From the NCBI RefSeq assembly GCF_041379945.2, contig NZ_JBFTXJ020000002.1, positions 517,838-581,837 of the forward strand: a stretch of DNA of 64,000 nucleotides, in the 5' to 3' direction. This document shows, one piece after another, positions 33,710 through 41,816 of the stretch. This DNA is from Aneurinibacillus sp. REN35. Its GTDB lineage: Bacteria > Bacillota > Bacilli > Aneurinibacillales > Aneurinibacillaceae. The notes beneath the pieces are model-generated. The model saw only the letters and a program-made list of their open reading frames with translations. It had not been told where the DNA came from and searched no databases. Numbering within the stretch: the stretch's first letter is position 1; every line of letters starts with the position of its first letter. Position numbers and translations under genes: made by a program.

Positions 33710-33949
33710 TTAACTGCTGTATTTTATGTCTGCAATAAATGCCCAGAATCCTGGCGTCGTCCCTGTGTCAAAGCGGTGCAGCGCTCTGATGAGCTCCATT
33801 TTTATCTCCTGCTCCATGTCGTCGCGCTGGTAGGATGCAAGGAATTGGCTCGATTTTTTAATCTTCGGCTCAAACATATGCAGGATGCAGCGAATCGCTT
33901 CTGGATCATTTTCTTTTGCCCGTCGTATCAATTCGTATAGCGACTCCAT
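33710..33949 (-). CDS. rsoA: RsoA-like half sigma factor (region 2 subunit)
   Basis: A 79-residue protein, the same length class as B. subtilis RsoA. It resembles sigma region 2: MESLYELIRRAKENDPEAIR, then LHMFEPKIKKSS and DDMEQEIKMELIRALHRFD. In B. subtilis RsoA supplies core-binding region 2 and SigO supplies region 4, together forming a split sigma factor. Here both genes are present in one operon with yvrJ between. The start at 33949 follows GGAAGAGGTGAAGAG, and the gene starts four bases after the yvrJ stop. Confidence 0.8.
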   Translation of the reverse strand: MESLYELIRRAKENDPEAIRCILHMFEPKIKKSSQFLASYQRDDMEQEIKMELIRALHRFDTGTTPGFWAFIADIKYSS

Positions 33950-33953
33950 CTCT

Positions 33954-34100
33954 TCACCTCTTCCGCATTTCATCCATCATATCCTGAACATCTTCAGAGA
34001 GTTGCTGAAACCCTTTTTCAAGCCGCAGCAGCAAATAGAATGTAACAACAATCGGAAAACCGACATTGCGAATCAGATTAATCCATTCGCCCGGATCCAA
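33954..34100 (-). CDS. yvrJ: YvrJ-family small membrane protein
   Basis: This 48-residue frame is short and easily missed. It reads MDPGEWINLIRNVGFPIVV in the first half, a single membrane helix (VGFPIVVTFYLLLRLE), then a charged tail ending MMDEMRKR. The VGFPIVVTFYLL block is the YvrJ signature. The TTG at 34100 is preferred, with GAGGGTGAG upstream; a GTG at 34109 would sit on that site. It overlaps the end of the SigO-like gene and precedes the RsoA-like gene, the gene company it keeps in Bacillus. Confidence 0.85.
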   Translation of the reverse strand: MDPGEWINLIRNVGFPIVVTFYLLLRLEKGFQQLSEDVQDMMDEMRKR

Positions 34101-34692
34101 TGTACTCACCCTCTCTATAAAATACGCGCAGGGAAGTCAGCGCCTTGCTGTACGATTTGGAGACGGATTGCTGTGAGATACCGAGAACTTGTCCAATTTC
34201 TTTGTGTGTAAGACGGTACAGGAAATGCAGTTCTAAAATGGTAAGCTGTCTTTTTGGAAGGTGGCTTAGCGCCTTATATAATGAAGGATGAGAGATGTGA
34301 TCTTGCAGGCGCTTTGTACTGCATACAACAAGTTCTATAACCTCTTTCTCTTGATCTGAATGCCGGTTATAGACTGCATATAAAGACAAATGCAGACGCC
34401 GCTTCCTCTCTTTTTGATAGAAATCACGTGCTGCGTGTGTGATTAGCTTGGTGAGGTAGTGAATCAATCGAATTTCACTAAAGTGCCGTCTAAAGGCTTC
34501 ATCCAATTGACGATGATAGTGGGGAGCGGGAAAACACACAGCATCAACAAATAAGCGATAGTACTCTGGATTACTCAGAAAGCTGGCAACGATGCGATGG
34601 GATAGTTGATCATGATGTTCCTGAAGAAATGTGTAGAATACAGCTTCAAGATGCGGATGCGTTTCTTTGTACGCAAATGGATATTTTTCCAT
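34078..34692 (-). CDS. sigO: SigO-like sigma-70 family factor (region 4 subunit)
   Basis: A 204-residue protein. The C-terminal third is a sigma region 4 helix-turn-helix: ALSHLPKRQLTILELHFLYRLTHKEIGQVLGISQQSVSKSYSKAL. The N-terminal half lacks the canonical region 2 needed for core binding and -10 reading. This is the situation of B. subtilis SigO (about 206 aa), which borrows region 2 from RsoA. An RsoA-like gene and yvrJ follow. The start at 34692 has AAAGGAGGGGTGAT; a longer in-frame reading from 34863 has no ribosome site. The stimulus is unknown (acid stress in B. subtilis). Confidence 0.8.
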   Translation of the reverse strand: MEKYPFAYKETHPHLEAVFYTFLQEHHDQLSHRIVASFLSNPEYYRLFVDAVCFPAPHYHRQLDEAFRRHFSEIRLIHYLTKLITHAARDFYQKERKRRLHLSLYAVYNRHSDQEKEVIELVVCSTKRLQDHISHPSLYKALSHLPKRQLTILELHFLYRLTHKEIGQVLGISQQSVSKSYSKALTSLRVFYREGEYIGSGRMD

Positions 34693-34856
34693 ATCACCCC
34701 TCCTTTGCTCTATAAAGAAGGACATCATGCGCCGCAACACAACCTGTATTTCAAAAATCATTCCAAGTAAATAGGATGACAGAGATGAGATACGTCTAAT
34801 ATCCTGTAAGCTACACGATAATAGACCTACATGGATAAGGGGAAAAACAAGAGGAG

Positions 34857-34920
34857 AGAACAAGAATGCTGCTGTATGGTTTTATTTTTATTTAGTTTTC
34901 CCATCAAACATTCTTGTTCT
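34857..34920. repeat. Inverted repeat upstream of the SigO-like operon
   Basis: AGAACAAGAATG (34857-34868) and CATTCTTGTTCT (34909-34920) form a perfect 12-bp inverted repeat with a 40-base AT-rich spacer. It lies between the BtuF-like gene and the sigO-like start. It could be an operator pair or the base of a leader RNA hairpin. The rest of this 286-base gap shows no gene. Confidence 0.5.
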
Positions 34921-34978
34921 TTTAGTATAACACGAAGAATAACAATACAGATAGATATTTCAGAATATTATATCTTTT

Positions 34979-35776
34979 TTATTTCGTATCCAACATCGAA
35001 AGCAGCTTAATAAAATAAGCCGCCGCTTCCTTCATATGGACACCATACCAGGAAAACATCTCTCCATCCACCAAAATGGTTTTGCTATCGGGAAACATGT
35101 CGCAAAAGGCATCCTGGTGTGCTTTTTGAAACGGAAACGGTTCTGAAGATAAGAGGATGACATCCGGCTTTGCTATGCGTATTTCTTCCTCCGTGACAGC
35201 AGGATACCGCCCTTCAGCTTCTGCAAATACATTCACTAACCCACATTTCATAAGCAGCGAATGAATGTATGTGTGATTTCCAGCGACCATGTACGGCTTC
35301 TGCCAGATAAAATAAGCAACGCGCAAAGGCTCTAGCGGACGCAGGGAAGCAAAGGCTGTCTCAATCTCATGCACCATCCCCTGCGCTGCCAGCTCCGTTC
35401 CGGTGATCCGCCCCAAATCCTCAATCATCCGTAGCGCATCTTCGTAAGATTCTACATCGGCAACATAAACAGGATAGTTTTCGGCTAAACTCTCCACCAT
35501 TTCCTTCGGGTTCTCTTCCTTTTCAGCAATAATCAGCGTAGGGGCTAATTCCTCTATGACGTCCGGCTTGATTTGTTTGGTCCCGCCTACCCTCCGCACT
35601 CCCTCTACTTGTTCCGCAGGGTGAATACAGAATTGAGTGCGGCCGACTATTCGATCTCCAAGCCCCAGTGCAAAAAGTGTGTCTGTCAGCGAGGGACATA
35701 ATGAAATCATACGCTGCGGGGGAAACTCATACGTCACGCTGCGTCCTGCGTGATCAGTTACGGTTTTTGCGGTCAT
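34979..35776 (-). CDS. BtuF-like (cobalamin/metal-chelate binding fold) protein without signal peptide
   Basis: A 265-residue protein of the TroA/BtuF periplasmic binding fold: MISLCPSLTDTLFALGLGDRIVGRTQFC, PTLIIAEKEENPKEMVE and KPDVILLSSEPFPFQKAH (separate stretches). The usual signal sequence and lipobox are absent: the protein opens directly with MTAKTVTDHAGRSVTYEFPPQ. It is therefore likely cytosolic, unlike transporter-linked relatives. No transporter genes are nearby. Cobalamin or corrinoid binding is the family expectation; the role here is open. It stands alone upstream of SigO. Confidence 0.75.
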   Translation of the reverse strand: MTAKTVTDHAGRSVTYEFPPQRMISLCPSLTDTLFALGLGDRIVGRTQFCIHPAEQVEGVRRVGGTKQIKPDVIEELAPTLIIAEKEENPKEMVESLAENYPVYVADVESYEDALRMIEDLGRITGTELAAQGMVHEIETAFASLRPLEPLRVAYFIWQKPYMVAGNHTYIHSLLMKCGLVNVFAEAEGRYPAVTEEEIRIAKPDVILLSSEPFPFQKAHQDAFCDMFPDSKTILVDGEMFSWYGVHMKEAAAYFIKLLSMLDTK

Positions 35777-35871
35777 ACTGACACTCCTCCTCCTACAAAG
35801 CCAAGCTTTTTATTTCTTCTATTATAATATGCGAGACAGGATTGGACTACGGCGCAACTTGTAGAAGGACA

Positions 35872-35914
35872 AAATAAAAGCCGTTCCTCGTCACACGCAC
35901 GAAGAACGGCTTGA
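35872..35914 (-). terminator. Terminator of the P450 gene
   Basis: AAGCCGTTC pairs with GAACGGCTT, and the reverse strand continues TTATTTTG. It starts next to the P450 stop codon. Confidence 0.8.
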
Positions 35915-35916
35915 AA

Positions 35917-37122
35917 TTACGTATCGAAGCGAACTTGCAGCTCTTTTGTGCCATACACAAATGGACTGGGAATCGGATGCCACGGCTGCTCTTTTATGAA
36001 TTGTATGTGTATAATGCGCTGCAGAAGAATACCAAGCGCCACCTGCGCCTCTAAACGAGCAAGCGGTGCGCCAAGGCAGAAGTGAATACCAAACCCAAAG
36101 CCCATGTGCGGATTCGGATTCCGATCCGCCACAAAACGGTTCGGTTCTGTAAAATGCGACGCATCACGATTGGCAGAACCGATCCACACGCTTACCTGCT
36201 GCCCTTTTTTTATTTGCTGACCTGCAACTTGCGTATCTTCTGTGGCGATGCGATTGGTTGCAAGAATTGGCGGATAGAAGCGCAGCACCTCTTCAATCAT
36301 CAGCTTTACGTTTTCCTCGCTCTGCCGGAGAAACGCAAACAGTTCAGGCTGTTCGACCATGCGCCGTACCGCATTCGTAAGCAGATTGGTCGTGGTTTCA
36401 TTGCCTGCTGCAAGCAGCAAAATGCAAAACTCAAGCACTTCTTCATCCGTAAGCTTGTCCCCGTCCAATTCAGCTTCCACCAGACGCGTAATCAGATCAT
36501 CCTGCGGCATGGTCCGTCTTTTGCCGATGACATCCAGAAAATACGCATCCAGTTCCCTGCGTACCCGCCATTTCTCTTCTAGCAGTGCAGCAAACGCTGC
36601 CTCACTCGTATCTTTCGGCCCTTTGACAATCATATCCGACCAGTCCTTGAATAACTGCCGATCTTGTGCCGGTACCCCTAACAGCTCGGCAATTACAATT
36701 ACAGGAAGCGGATAAGCCAGATCATACACGACATCCATTTCTTTTTTATCTGTCACCGCATCAAGCAATTCATGTGTAATTGAAGCAATGCGCGGTGTAA
36801 GATCAGCTACTGTTTTAGGTGTAAACGCTTTGCTTACAATGCTGCGCATAGCGGTATGGCGCGGCGGGTCCATACTGATAATGCTTCCAAGCAGCACGGG
36901 ACCGCTGCCCTGCCGCGCGGATGAGAAGAGCTTCGGGTTTTTCAACACGAATTTTACATCATCATACCGGAATAGATCCCAGCAGCCCCGTACCTCATCA
37001 TATCGTGCCGGCTGCCTATCCCGCATAGCCGCAAACCAGGGAAACGGATTTGTTCTTCCTTCATCAGTGGTAAGCTCTGGGATGGGAATAAGTACACCGG
37101 GACGGTCTTGAGAATCTTCCAT
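35917..37122 (-). CDS. Cytochrome P450
   Basis: A 401-residue bacterial class P450. Landmarks are AGNETTTNLL (oxygen-activating I-helix), EEVLRF (ExxR of the K-helix), and the heme-ligand loop FGFGIHFCLGAPLARLE with the axial Cys. Substrates of related Bacillus P450s of the CYP109/107 kind include fatty acids and terpenoids; none is shown here. It needs a redox partner not encoded nearby. The start at 37122 (MEDSQDRPG) has AGAAGGAGGGG about ten bases upstream and is preferred over an earlier in-frame codon. Confidence 0.93.
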   Translation of the reverse strand: MEDSQDRPGVLIPIPELTTDEGRTNPFPWFAAMRDRQPARYDEVRGCWDLFRYDDVKFVLKNPKLFSSARQGSGPVLLGSIISMDPPRHTAMRSIVSKAFTPKTVADLTPRIASITHELLDAVTDKKEMDVVYDLAYPLPVIVIAELLGVPAQDRQLFKDWSDMIVKGPKDTSEAAFAALLEEKWRVRRELDAYFLDVIGKRRTMPQDDLITRLVEAELDGDKLTDEEVLEFCILLLAAGNETTTNLLTNAVRRMVEQPELFAFLRQSEENVKLMIEEVLRFYPPILATNRIATEDTQVAGQQIKKGQQVSVWIGSANRDASHFTEPNRFVADRNPNPHMGFGFGIHFCLGAPLARLEAQVALGILLQRIIHIQFIKEQPWHPIPSPFVYGTKELQVRFDT

Positions 37123-37318
37123 AAGATATCCCCTCCTTCTGTTCAACAATGTCAGCCATCTTTACATTTTTGTCGAATGACATCAAAAAAATTCAATGTG
37201 TTTTATTTTTTGGTATCCCTCAAAGGGAAAAATGCTGTGGGGGGTCTATCGGAGAAGAAAGTGTGCTATAATGCATGATTAGTGATAGAAAACGACAAAA
37301 GGATGGTAGATAACGGAT

Positions 37319-38935
37319 ATGATTAGTACAACGGGGTTAACGCTGCGCTACGGAAGCCGTGCGCTTTTTAGCGATGTAAACATAAAATTCACGCCTGGTA
37401 ATTGCTACGGCTTAATCGGAGCGAACGGTGCAGGCAAATCAACATTCCTTAAGATTCTTGCAGGCGAGATTGAGCCGACCAACGGCGAAGTCAACATTAC
37501 GCCGGGCGAGCGCTTGGCTGTACTGAAGCAGAACCATTTCGAATTTGATGAATTCGAAGTTCTAAAAACTGTCATTATGGGTCATCGCCGCCTGTATGAG
37601 ATTATGGAAGAGAAAGACGCACTCTATGCTAAGCCTGACTTCTCCGATGAAGACGGTATCAAAGCATCCGAACTTGAGGGTGAGTTCGCTGAACTTAACG
37701 GCTGGCAGGCGGAAGCAGAAGCAGGTGAGCTGCTGATCGGACTTGGGATTCCGACAGATTTGCATGATAAGAAAATGAATGACCTAGATGGCAGCCAAAA
37801 GGTACGTGTACTGCTTGCTCAGGCGCTGTTTGGCAATCCGGACATTCTTCTGCTTGATGAGCCGACGAACCACTTGGACCTTGAGTCAATCGCATGGCTT
37901 GAGAATTTTCTATACAACTATGAAAACACTGTCATCGTGGTCTCGCATGACCGTTATTTCTTAAATAAAGTATGCACGCACATCGCCGACATCGACTTTG
38001 GCAAAATTCAGCTATATGTCGGCAACTACGACTTCTGGTATGAATCCAGTCAGCTTGCATTAAAGCTGGCGAAAGACGCAAACAAGAAAAAAGAAGAAAA
38101 AATTAAAGAACTCGAAGCGTTTATCCGCCGCTTTAGCTCCAATGCATCCAAAGCAAAACAGGCGACTTCCCGTAAGAAACAGCTCGATAAAATTACGCTC
38201 GATGATATCCGCCCTTCTTCACGCCGCTATCCGTATATTAATTTCAAGCCGGAGCGTGAAGCGGGCAAAGACATCTTAGCCGTTAAGGATATAAGCAAAA
38301 CAATCGAAGGTGAACTGGTGCTTAACCATCTCAACTTCATTGTTAACAAAGGCGATAAAATCGCGCTGGTTGGAACAAATGAACTCGCAAAAACTACGCT
38401 GATGCAGATTCTTATGGGCGAGCTTGAAGCAGATACTGGTGAATACAGTTGGGGTGTAACCACATCACAAGCCTATTTCCCGAAGGACAATGCCGCCTAC
38501 TTTGAAGGGAACGATCTGACTCTTGTTGATTGGCTGCGTCAGTTCTCTACGGACCCGGATGAAACGTTCGTACGCGGATTCCTTGGCCGGATGCTCTTCT
38601 CCGGTGAAGAGGCGCTTAAAAAAGCAAGTGTTCTCTCCGGTGGTGAGAAGGTGCGCTGCATGCTGTCCCGTACCATGCTATCCGGTGCCAATGTGCTGCT
38701 CTTTGATGAGCCGACCAACCACTTGGATCTTGAATCCATTACTGCACTCAACAACGGATTGATTGACTTTAATGGTACGCTGCTCTTCACCTCACATGAC
38801 CATCAATTCGTACAGACAGTAGCAAATCGGATCATCGAAATCACGCCGAACGGATTAATTGATAAACAAATGGAATACGATGAGTATCTTAAGAGTGAAG
38901 AGGTTAAAAAGCAGCGCGAAGCAATGTATGCTTAA
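37319..38935 (+). CDS. ABC-F family ATPase (YkpA/YbiT type)
   Basis: A 538-residue protein with two ABC domains and no membrane helices. The first Walker A is GANGAGKSTFLKIL with signature LDGSQKVRVLLAQALF. The linker (about 245-300) is the P-site tRNA interaction motif region. The second domain has the divergent Walker A GTNELAKTTLMQIL and signature LSGGEKVRCMLSR. Both Walker B motifs read LLFDEPTNHLDLE or LLLDEPTNHLDLE. ABC-F proteins act on the ribosomal E-site; this subgroup is about 540 residues and is a translation factor rather than a drug-resistance determinant. A strong terminator follows. Confidence 0.93.
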   Translation: MISTTGLTLRYGSRALFSDVNIKFTPGNCYGLIGANGAGKSTFLKILAGEIEPTNGEVNITPGERLAVLKQNHFEFDEFEVLKTVIMGHRRLYEIMEEKDALYAKPDFSDEDGIKASELEGEFAELNGWQAEAEAGELLIGLGIPTDLHDKKMNDLDGSQKVRVLLAQALFGNPDILLLDEPTNHLDLESIAWLENFLYNYENTVIVVSHDRYFLNKVCTHIADIDFGKIQLYVGNYDFWYESSQLALKLAKDANKKKEEKIKELEAFIRRFSSNASKAKQATSRKKQLDKITLDDIRPSSRRYPYINFKPEREAGKDILAVKDISKTIEGELVLNHLNFIVNKGDKIALVGTNELAKTTLMQILMGELEADTGEYSWGVTTSQAYFPKDNAAYFEGNDLTLVDWLRQFSTDPDETFVRGFLGRMLFSGEEALKKASVLSGGEKVRCMLSRTMLSGANVLLFDEPTNHLDLESITALNNGLIDFNGTLLFTSHDHQFVQTVANRIIEITPNGLIDKQMEYDEYLKSEEVKKQREAMYA

Positions 38936-38955
38936 TAGAAAAATGCACACAAAAC

Positions 38956-38999
38956 AAAAAGCCAAGCATGTTGATGTGACAACATGCTTGGCTTTTCCT
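38956..38999 (+). terminator. Terminator of the ABC-F gene
   Basis: AAAAGCCAAGCATGTTG pairs perfectly with CAACATGCTTGGCTTTT and ends in a T-rich tail. It is symmetric enough to work in both directions. Confidence 0.92.
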
Positions 39000-39048
39000 T
39001 TTATCAAGGTTTCGGCTGAAATATGATTTTCTGGACAAGCCTCGTTTT

Positions 39049-39504
39049 TTAGTTTGCGGTCGTTTGTGCCTGTGTAAATAATGGAAGATAGCGCGTCTGT
39101 TCAGGAGCTAGGTCAACCTTTGCGTACCGCTCGACAAGCAGCCGATGGTTTAACATTTCTTCACCCACCCATACATATGCTGTAATATTCCCTTCCACAT
39201 CCCGCGCCTGCTCATCATATTCAAGCTCAATCTCATGGCCGACAAGCTTTTCTTTTACGTAAAGCCGCACAGACGGATCTGCTGCAACCGTAATTCCTTG
39301 CATGCGGATACTATACGTTTGGCCTTTTATCGTAGCGAGAATTCTGTTATCGTGTGTCCACTTATACACATAGGCGGTCACCGTTCCATCCGGTTTATGT
39401 ATCGTATCTCCATACTGTGCCGACACTTGATCAGCTTGCGCGTACCCGGCAGCAAAAAAAGAAAGAAACCAAACCAAAAACACAAAGTCGTGCAGCCGAA
39501 ACAT
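39049..39504 (-). CDS. Secreted SNase-like (OB-fold) protein
   Basis: A 151-residue protein with a signal peptide (FVFLVWFLSFFAAGYAQA). The rest resembles the staphylococcal nuclease fold: GTVTAYVYKW, TYSIRMQGI, then VKEKLVGHEIELEYDEQARDVEGN and LVERYAKV. In active nucleases the first Arg block continues as D-T-P-E; here it reads RMQGITVAADPSV, so the metal/catalytic acidic residues appear lost. It may bind rather than cut nucleic acid. The start follows AAGGAGGAAGAGCTGC. Confidence 0.75.
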   Translation of the reverse strand: MFRLHDFVFLVWFLSFFAAGYAQADQVSAQYGDTIHKPDGTVTAYVYKWTHDNRILATIKGQTYSIRMQGITVAADPSVRLYVKEKLVGHEIELEYDEQARDVEGNITAYVWVGEEMLNHRLLVERYAKVDLAPEQTRYLPLFTQAQTTAN

Positions 39505-39623
39505 GCAGCTCTTCCTCCTTCCATATCCACTTTAACCATATGAGCAATTCCGCCAATAATTGACTGATTTGCCTTTTAAAAATAAAATGATTGGAAAAAG
39601 AAAAAGAGAAACGAGGAGCACGG

Positions 39624-40271
39624 ATGAACGAGCGATATATTTTTATTGATTTTGAATTTACGACATTTGAACGGAAAGAAGCGCCAAAGGGATTTTTTCA
39701 TGAAGTGATCGAAGCAGGTGTTGTCGTTGTCGAGAAAGACAGCATTGTGGATACGTTTTCTTCCCTTGTCGTACCGAAGTTTTTTCCCGAACTTGGTGAG
39801 AAATGCCGGAGCTTAACCGGGATTACACAGGAGGAAGTGATGGGGGGGATGCAATTTGTGCAGATGATTGATAACTTGCTCACCCACTACATACCACAGG
39901 AGACAACACTTGTCACATGGGGCGACCTCGATGTAAAGGCGCTGCGCCGCAACTGCCGTGAACACCGTGTCAAATTCCCCTTCTCTGTCATGCTTGAAGA
40001 TTGGCTGGATTTATCTAAAGCATATCAGGGCTATTATGGACACAAGGATACGCCGGGATTATGGTATGCTCTAGATAAATATGGATTGGCTGATAGGGCG
40101 CAATCACACCGTGCGCTCGATGATGCCATAGCGACCTATAAGGTTATGCAGCAGATGAAAGAAGATGCGTGGGTGTATACGCCGCAGGCACCAGCTATGC
40201 AGACATCCATTGCCGACTTGATGGGCCATCAGATGTCACTCCTTGAGAAGCTTAAACAGCAATTATCATAA
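39624..40271 (+). CDS. kapD: KapD-like 3'-5' exonuclease
   Basis: A 215-residue DEDDh exonuclease. Motif I is FIDFEFTTFE, motif II is WGDLDVKALRRNC, and motif III is HRALDDAIATYKVM. The overall text follows B. subtilis KapD (205 aa), first described as an inhibitor of the KinA sporulation pathway. It is a cytosolic enzyme acting on RNA or ssDNA. The start at 39624 follows ACGAGGAGCACGG; a longer in-frame start 11 codons upstream lacks a site. Confidence 0.88.
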   Translation: MNERYIFIDFEFTTFERKEAPKGFFHEVIEAGVVVVEKDSIVDTFSSLVVPKFFPELGEKCRSLTGITQEEVMGGMQFVQMIDNLLTHYIPQETTLVTWGDLDVKALRRNCREHRVKFPFSVMLEDWLDLSKAYQGYYGHKDTPGLWYALDKYGLADRAQSHRALDDAIATYKVMQQMKEDAWVYTPQAPAMQTSIADLMGHQMSLLEKLKQQLS

Positions 40272-40305
40272 TGACATTCTCTCGTTATTTTTCAAATAAA
40301 AGAGG

Positions 40306-40343
40306 AAGCCCTGCACTCTTATCGACATGAGGCAGGGCTTTAC
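40306..40343. terminator. Convergent terminator
   Basis: AAGCCCTGC and GCAGGGCTT form a 9-bp stem between the convergent KapD and K+ channel genes. It could serve both strands; T-runs are short. Confidence 0.7.
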
Positions 40344-40357
40344 GTTGTACGACTAAG

Positions 40358-41131
40358 CTATGCTTTTTTGGTATAGGCAGCGTGAACCGCCGCACGTGAA
40401 ATCATCTGATATGAAAGAATAAACTCATCCACCTTCACATGGGCAAAGCTGTTTATGTGCCGCTCATCCATAATTTCTACCGTCGTATGGACGGAAGGAG
40501 CTATGCGTTCGACAGCCGTCGCAATTAACAGCGATTTTCCATCTGTTAAAAGAGTATCCGTAATGTTATCATCAGCAAAAACCAGCACAGCATGGGCATA
40601 AGCTATATGTGCTCGCAGCATTGTATCCTCGTCTGTAGCATCGCCGCGAACATAGAACACATTTTCCTGCAAGAGCGGCGCTTTCTCCAGGTGGTCGACA
40701 AGCACAATCTCCTGATCTGGATGGGAACGTCGCATCTCGCGGATCGCATGTTCCGCTTTCTTACTCCAGCCGAATATTACCATATGCCCCTTCCCTTTAT
40801 AGGTCAAACTCCCTTCCTCCCTTCTCTTACGGATAAGCGAAAATGAATCGATAATTCTCCCAATTACAATACCGATTAAGCCGATACCAAATATGTACAA
40901 CAGCATTGCATAAAGCTTGCCTGCTGTCGATTGTGGCGAAAAGTCGCCATATCCGACCGTTGTTAGCGTCGTCATTGTCCACCACAGGCCATTAAAAGGC
41001 GTTTTAAACGTTTGTGGTTCCAGCCAATACATGACATATGAACTAACAAGCACAAGCAGCCCGGTGACACTAATGAGCAGCAGACTTGAGCCGCGCATTA
41101 CATTGAAAAAAAAACGGCGAAAAAATAACAC
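40358..41131 (-). CDS. Two-helix potassium channel with RCK domain
   Basis: A 257-residue channel subunit. Two membrane helices flank the pore loop, which carries the K+ selectivity filter TTLTTVGYGD. Residues about 115-250 form an RCK (TrkA-N) domain with HMVIFGWSKKAEHAIREM and YVRGDATDEDTMLRA, which usually binds a nucleotide. It resembles B. subtilis YugO, the channel of biofilm electrical signalling, but is shorter because the RCK C-terminal lobe is missing. It functions as a tetramer in the cytoplasmic membrane. Confidence 0.9.
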   Translation of the reverse strand: MLFFRRFFFNVMRGSSLLLISVTGLLVLVSSYVMYWLEPQTFKTPFNGLWWTMTTLTTVGYGDFSPQSTAGKLYAMLLYIFGIGLIGIVIGRIIDSFSLIRKRREEGSLTYKGKGHMVIFGWSKKAEHAIREMRRSHPDQEIVLVDHLEKAPLLQENVFYVRGDATDEDTMLRAHIAYAHAVLVFADDNITDTLLTDGKSLLIATAVERIAPSVHTTVEIMDERHINSFAHVKVDEFILSYQMISRAAVHAAYTKKA

Positions 41132-41224
41132 ACAGCTCTCTCCTTTTCTCGCAATGCCTTCTAATTTTTTTCATTATTACACGTTTTTTGATAGAAGGGA
41201 ACCAAAAATACAGCCGCGCTGCAT

Positions 41225-41253
41225 TTGACAGGAAGAGCGTTTCACGTTAAAAT
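41225..41253 (+). promoter_or_regulatory. Sigma-A promoter
   Basis: TTGACA and TAAAAT are separated by exactly 17 bases. The start of transcription would lie near 41260. Confidence 0.8.
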
Positions 41254-41259
41254 CCATTT

Positions 41260-41345
41260 GACCACTACAAGGTACATACATGGATTCTTTTGAAGTGCTA
41301 AGGTCAATCCCATGTCCTTGCTTCTTCAAAAGAATTTTTTATTGC
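41260..41345 (+). ncRNA. Candidate small RNA or attenuator leader
   Basis: From the predicted start at about 41260 to the T-run at 41341 is a transcript of roughly 85 bases. It ends in a hairpin whose arms ATTCTTTTGAAG and CTTCAAAAGAAT are perfect, with AAGG/CCTT pairing inside and TTTTTTATT after it. A second pairing, ACATGGATT with AATCCCATGT, would disrupt that hairpin, as in attenuators. A tiny frame, ATG at 41280, reads MDSFEVLRSIPCPCFF and is Cys-rich. The next gene downstream is TusB-like, so a sulfur-linked control is possible. Confidence 0.5.
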
Positions 41346-41457
41346 GTTTGTTTTCTTCCGCCGCATTGAACCGTACGGTACGGCAAAAGCACACACCCAA
41401 GAGATAAGAAAACGAGGCGTATATTGCGCTTCGTCGCAAGTAGGGAGGCAGATAGGG

Positions 41458-41706
41458 ATGAAAAAAACGCTGTTTATTTTGAGTAAACGTGAAGATGAGA
41501 CTGCCAATGAGATCATTGCAGAAGCAGAAGACGGCACCATCGTTCTCGTACAGGATGCGGTTCATCGCGTGGAAGACTGGCCGCTGCCAGTTTATGTGGA
41601 AAAAGAGGAAGCAGAAGCGAACGGACTTCATTCTTCACATTCTTTAGTGGAGGAAGAAGACATACTTAATATGATTGAAACGCATGAATGTGTTGTTGTC
41701 ATGTAG
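41458..41706 (+). CDS. TusB/DsrH-like small protein
   Basis: An 82-residue protein. The opening MKKTLFILSKRE, then EDGTIVLVQDAVHRV, LPVYVEKEEAEANGL and the final HECVVVM follow the pattern of the DsrH/TusB sulfur-relay fold. The catalytic Cys of partner proteins is not expected in this subunit. No TusC, TusD or TusE partner is encoded next to it, so the role is unclear. The start follows GTAGGGAGGCAGATAGGG. A short terminator follows. Family assignment is by pattern only and moderately sure. Confidence 0.6.
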   Translation: MKKTLFILSKREDETANEIIAEAEDGTIVLVQDAVHRVEDWPLPVYVEKEEAEANGLHSSHSLVEEEDILNMIETHECVVVM

Positions 41707-41737
41707 AAAATAGGACAGCATACGCACAGCGCACAAA

Positions 41738-41760
41738 GACCGGGTTCTCCCGGTTTTTAT
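41738..41760 (+). terminator. Terminator of the TusB-like gene
   Basis: ACCGGG-TTCT-CCCGGT followed by TTTTAT. Confidence 0.85.
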
Positions 41761-41816
41761 GTGTATCAATATATACTTGCTGCGCGAAGAAGGAGCGAGG
41801 AGGAGGACGATACTCA

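Larger units (their letters stand above)
41132..41457. other. 326-base gap holding a promoter and a candidate small RNA
   Basis: No supported gene lies here. It contains a strong rightward promoter (41225-41253), a terminator-like hairpin (41283-41340) and the ribosome site of the TusB-like gene. The left part would be the promoter region of the K+ channel. Confidence 0.6.
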
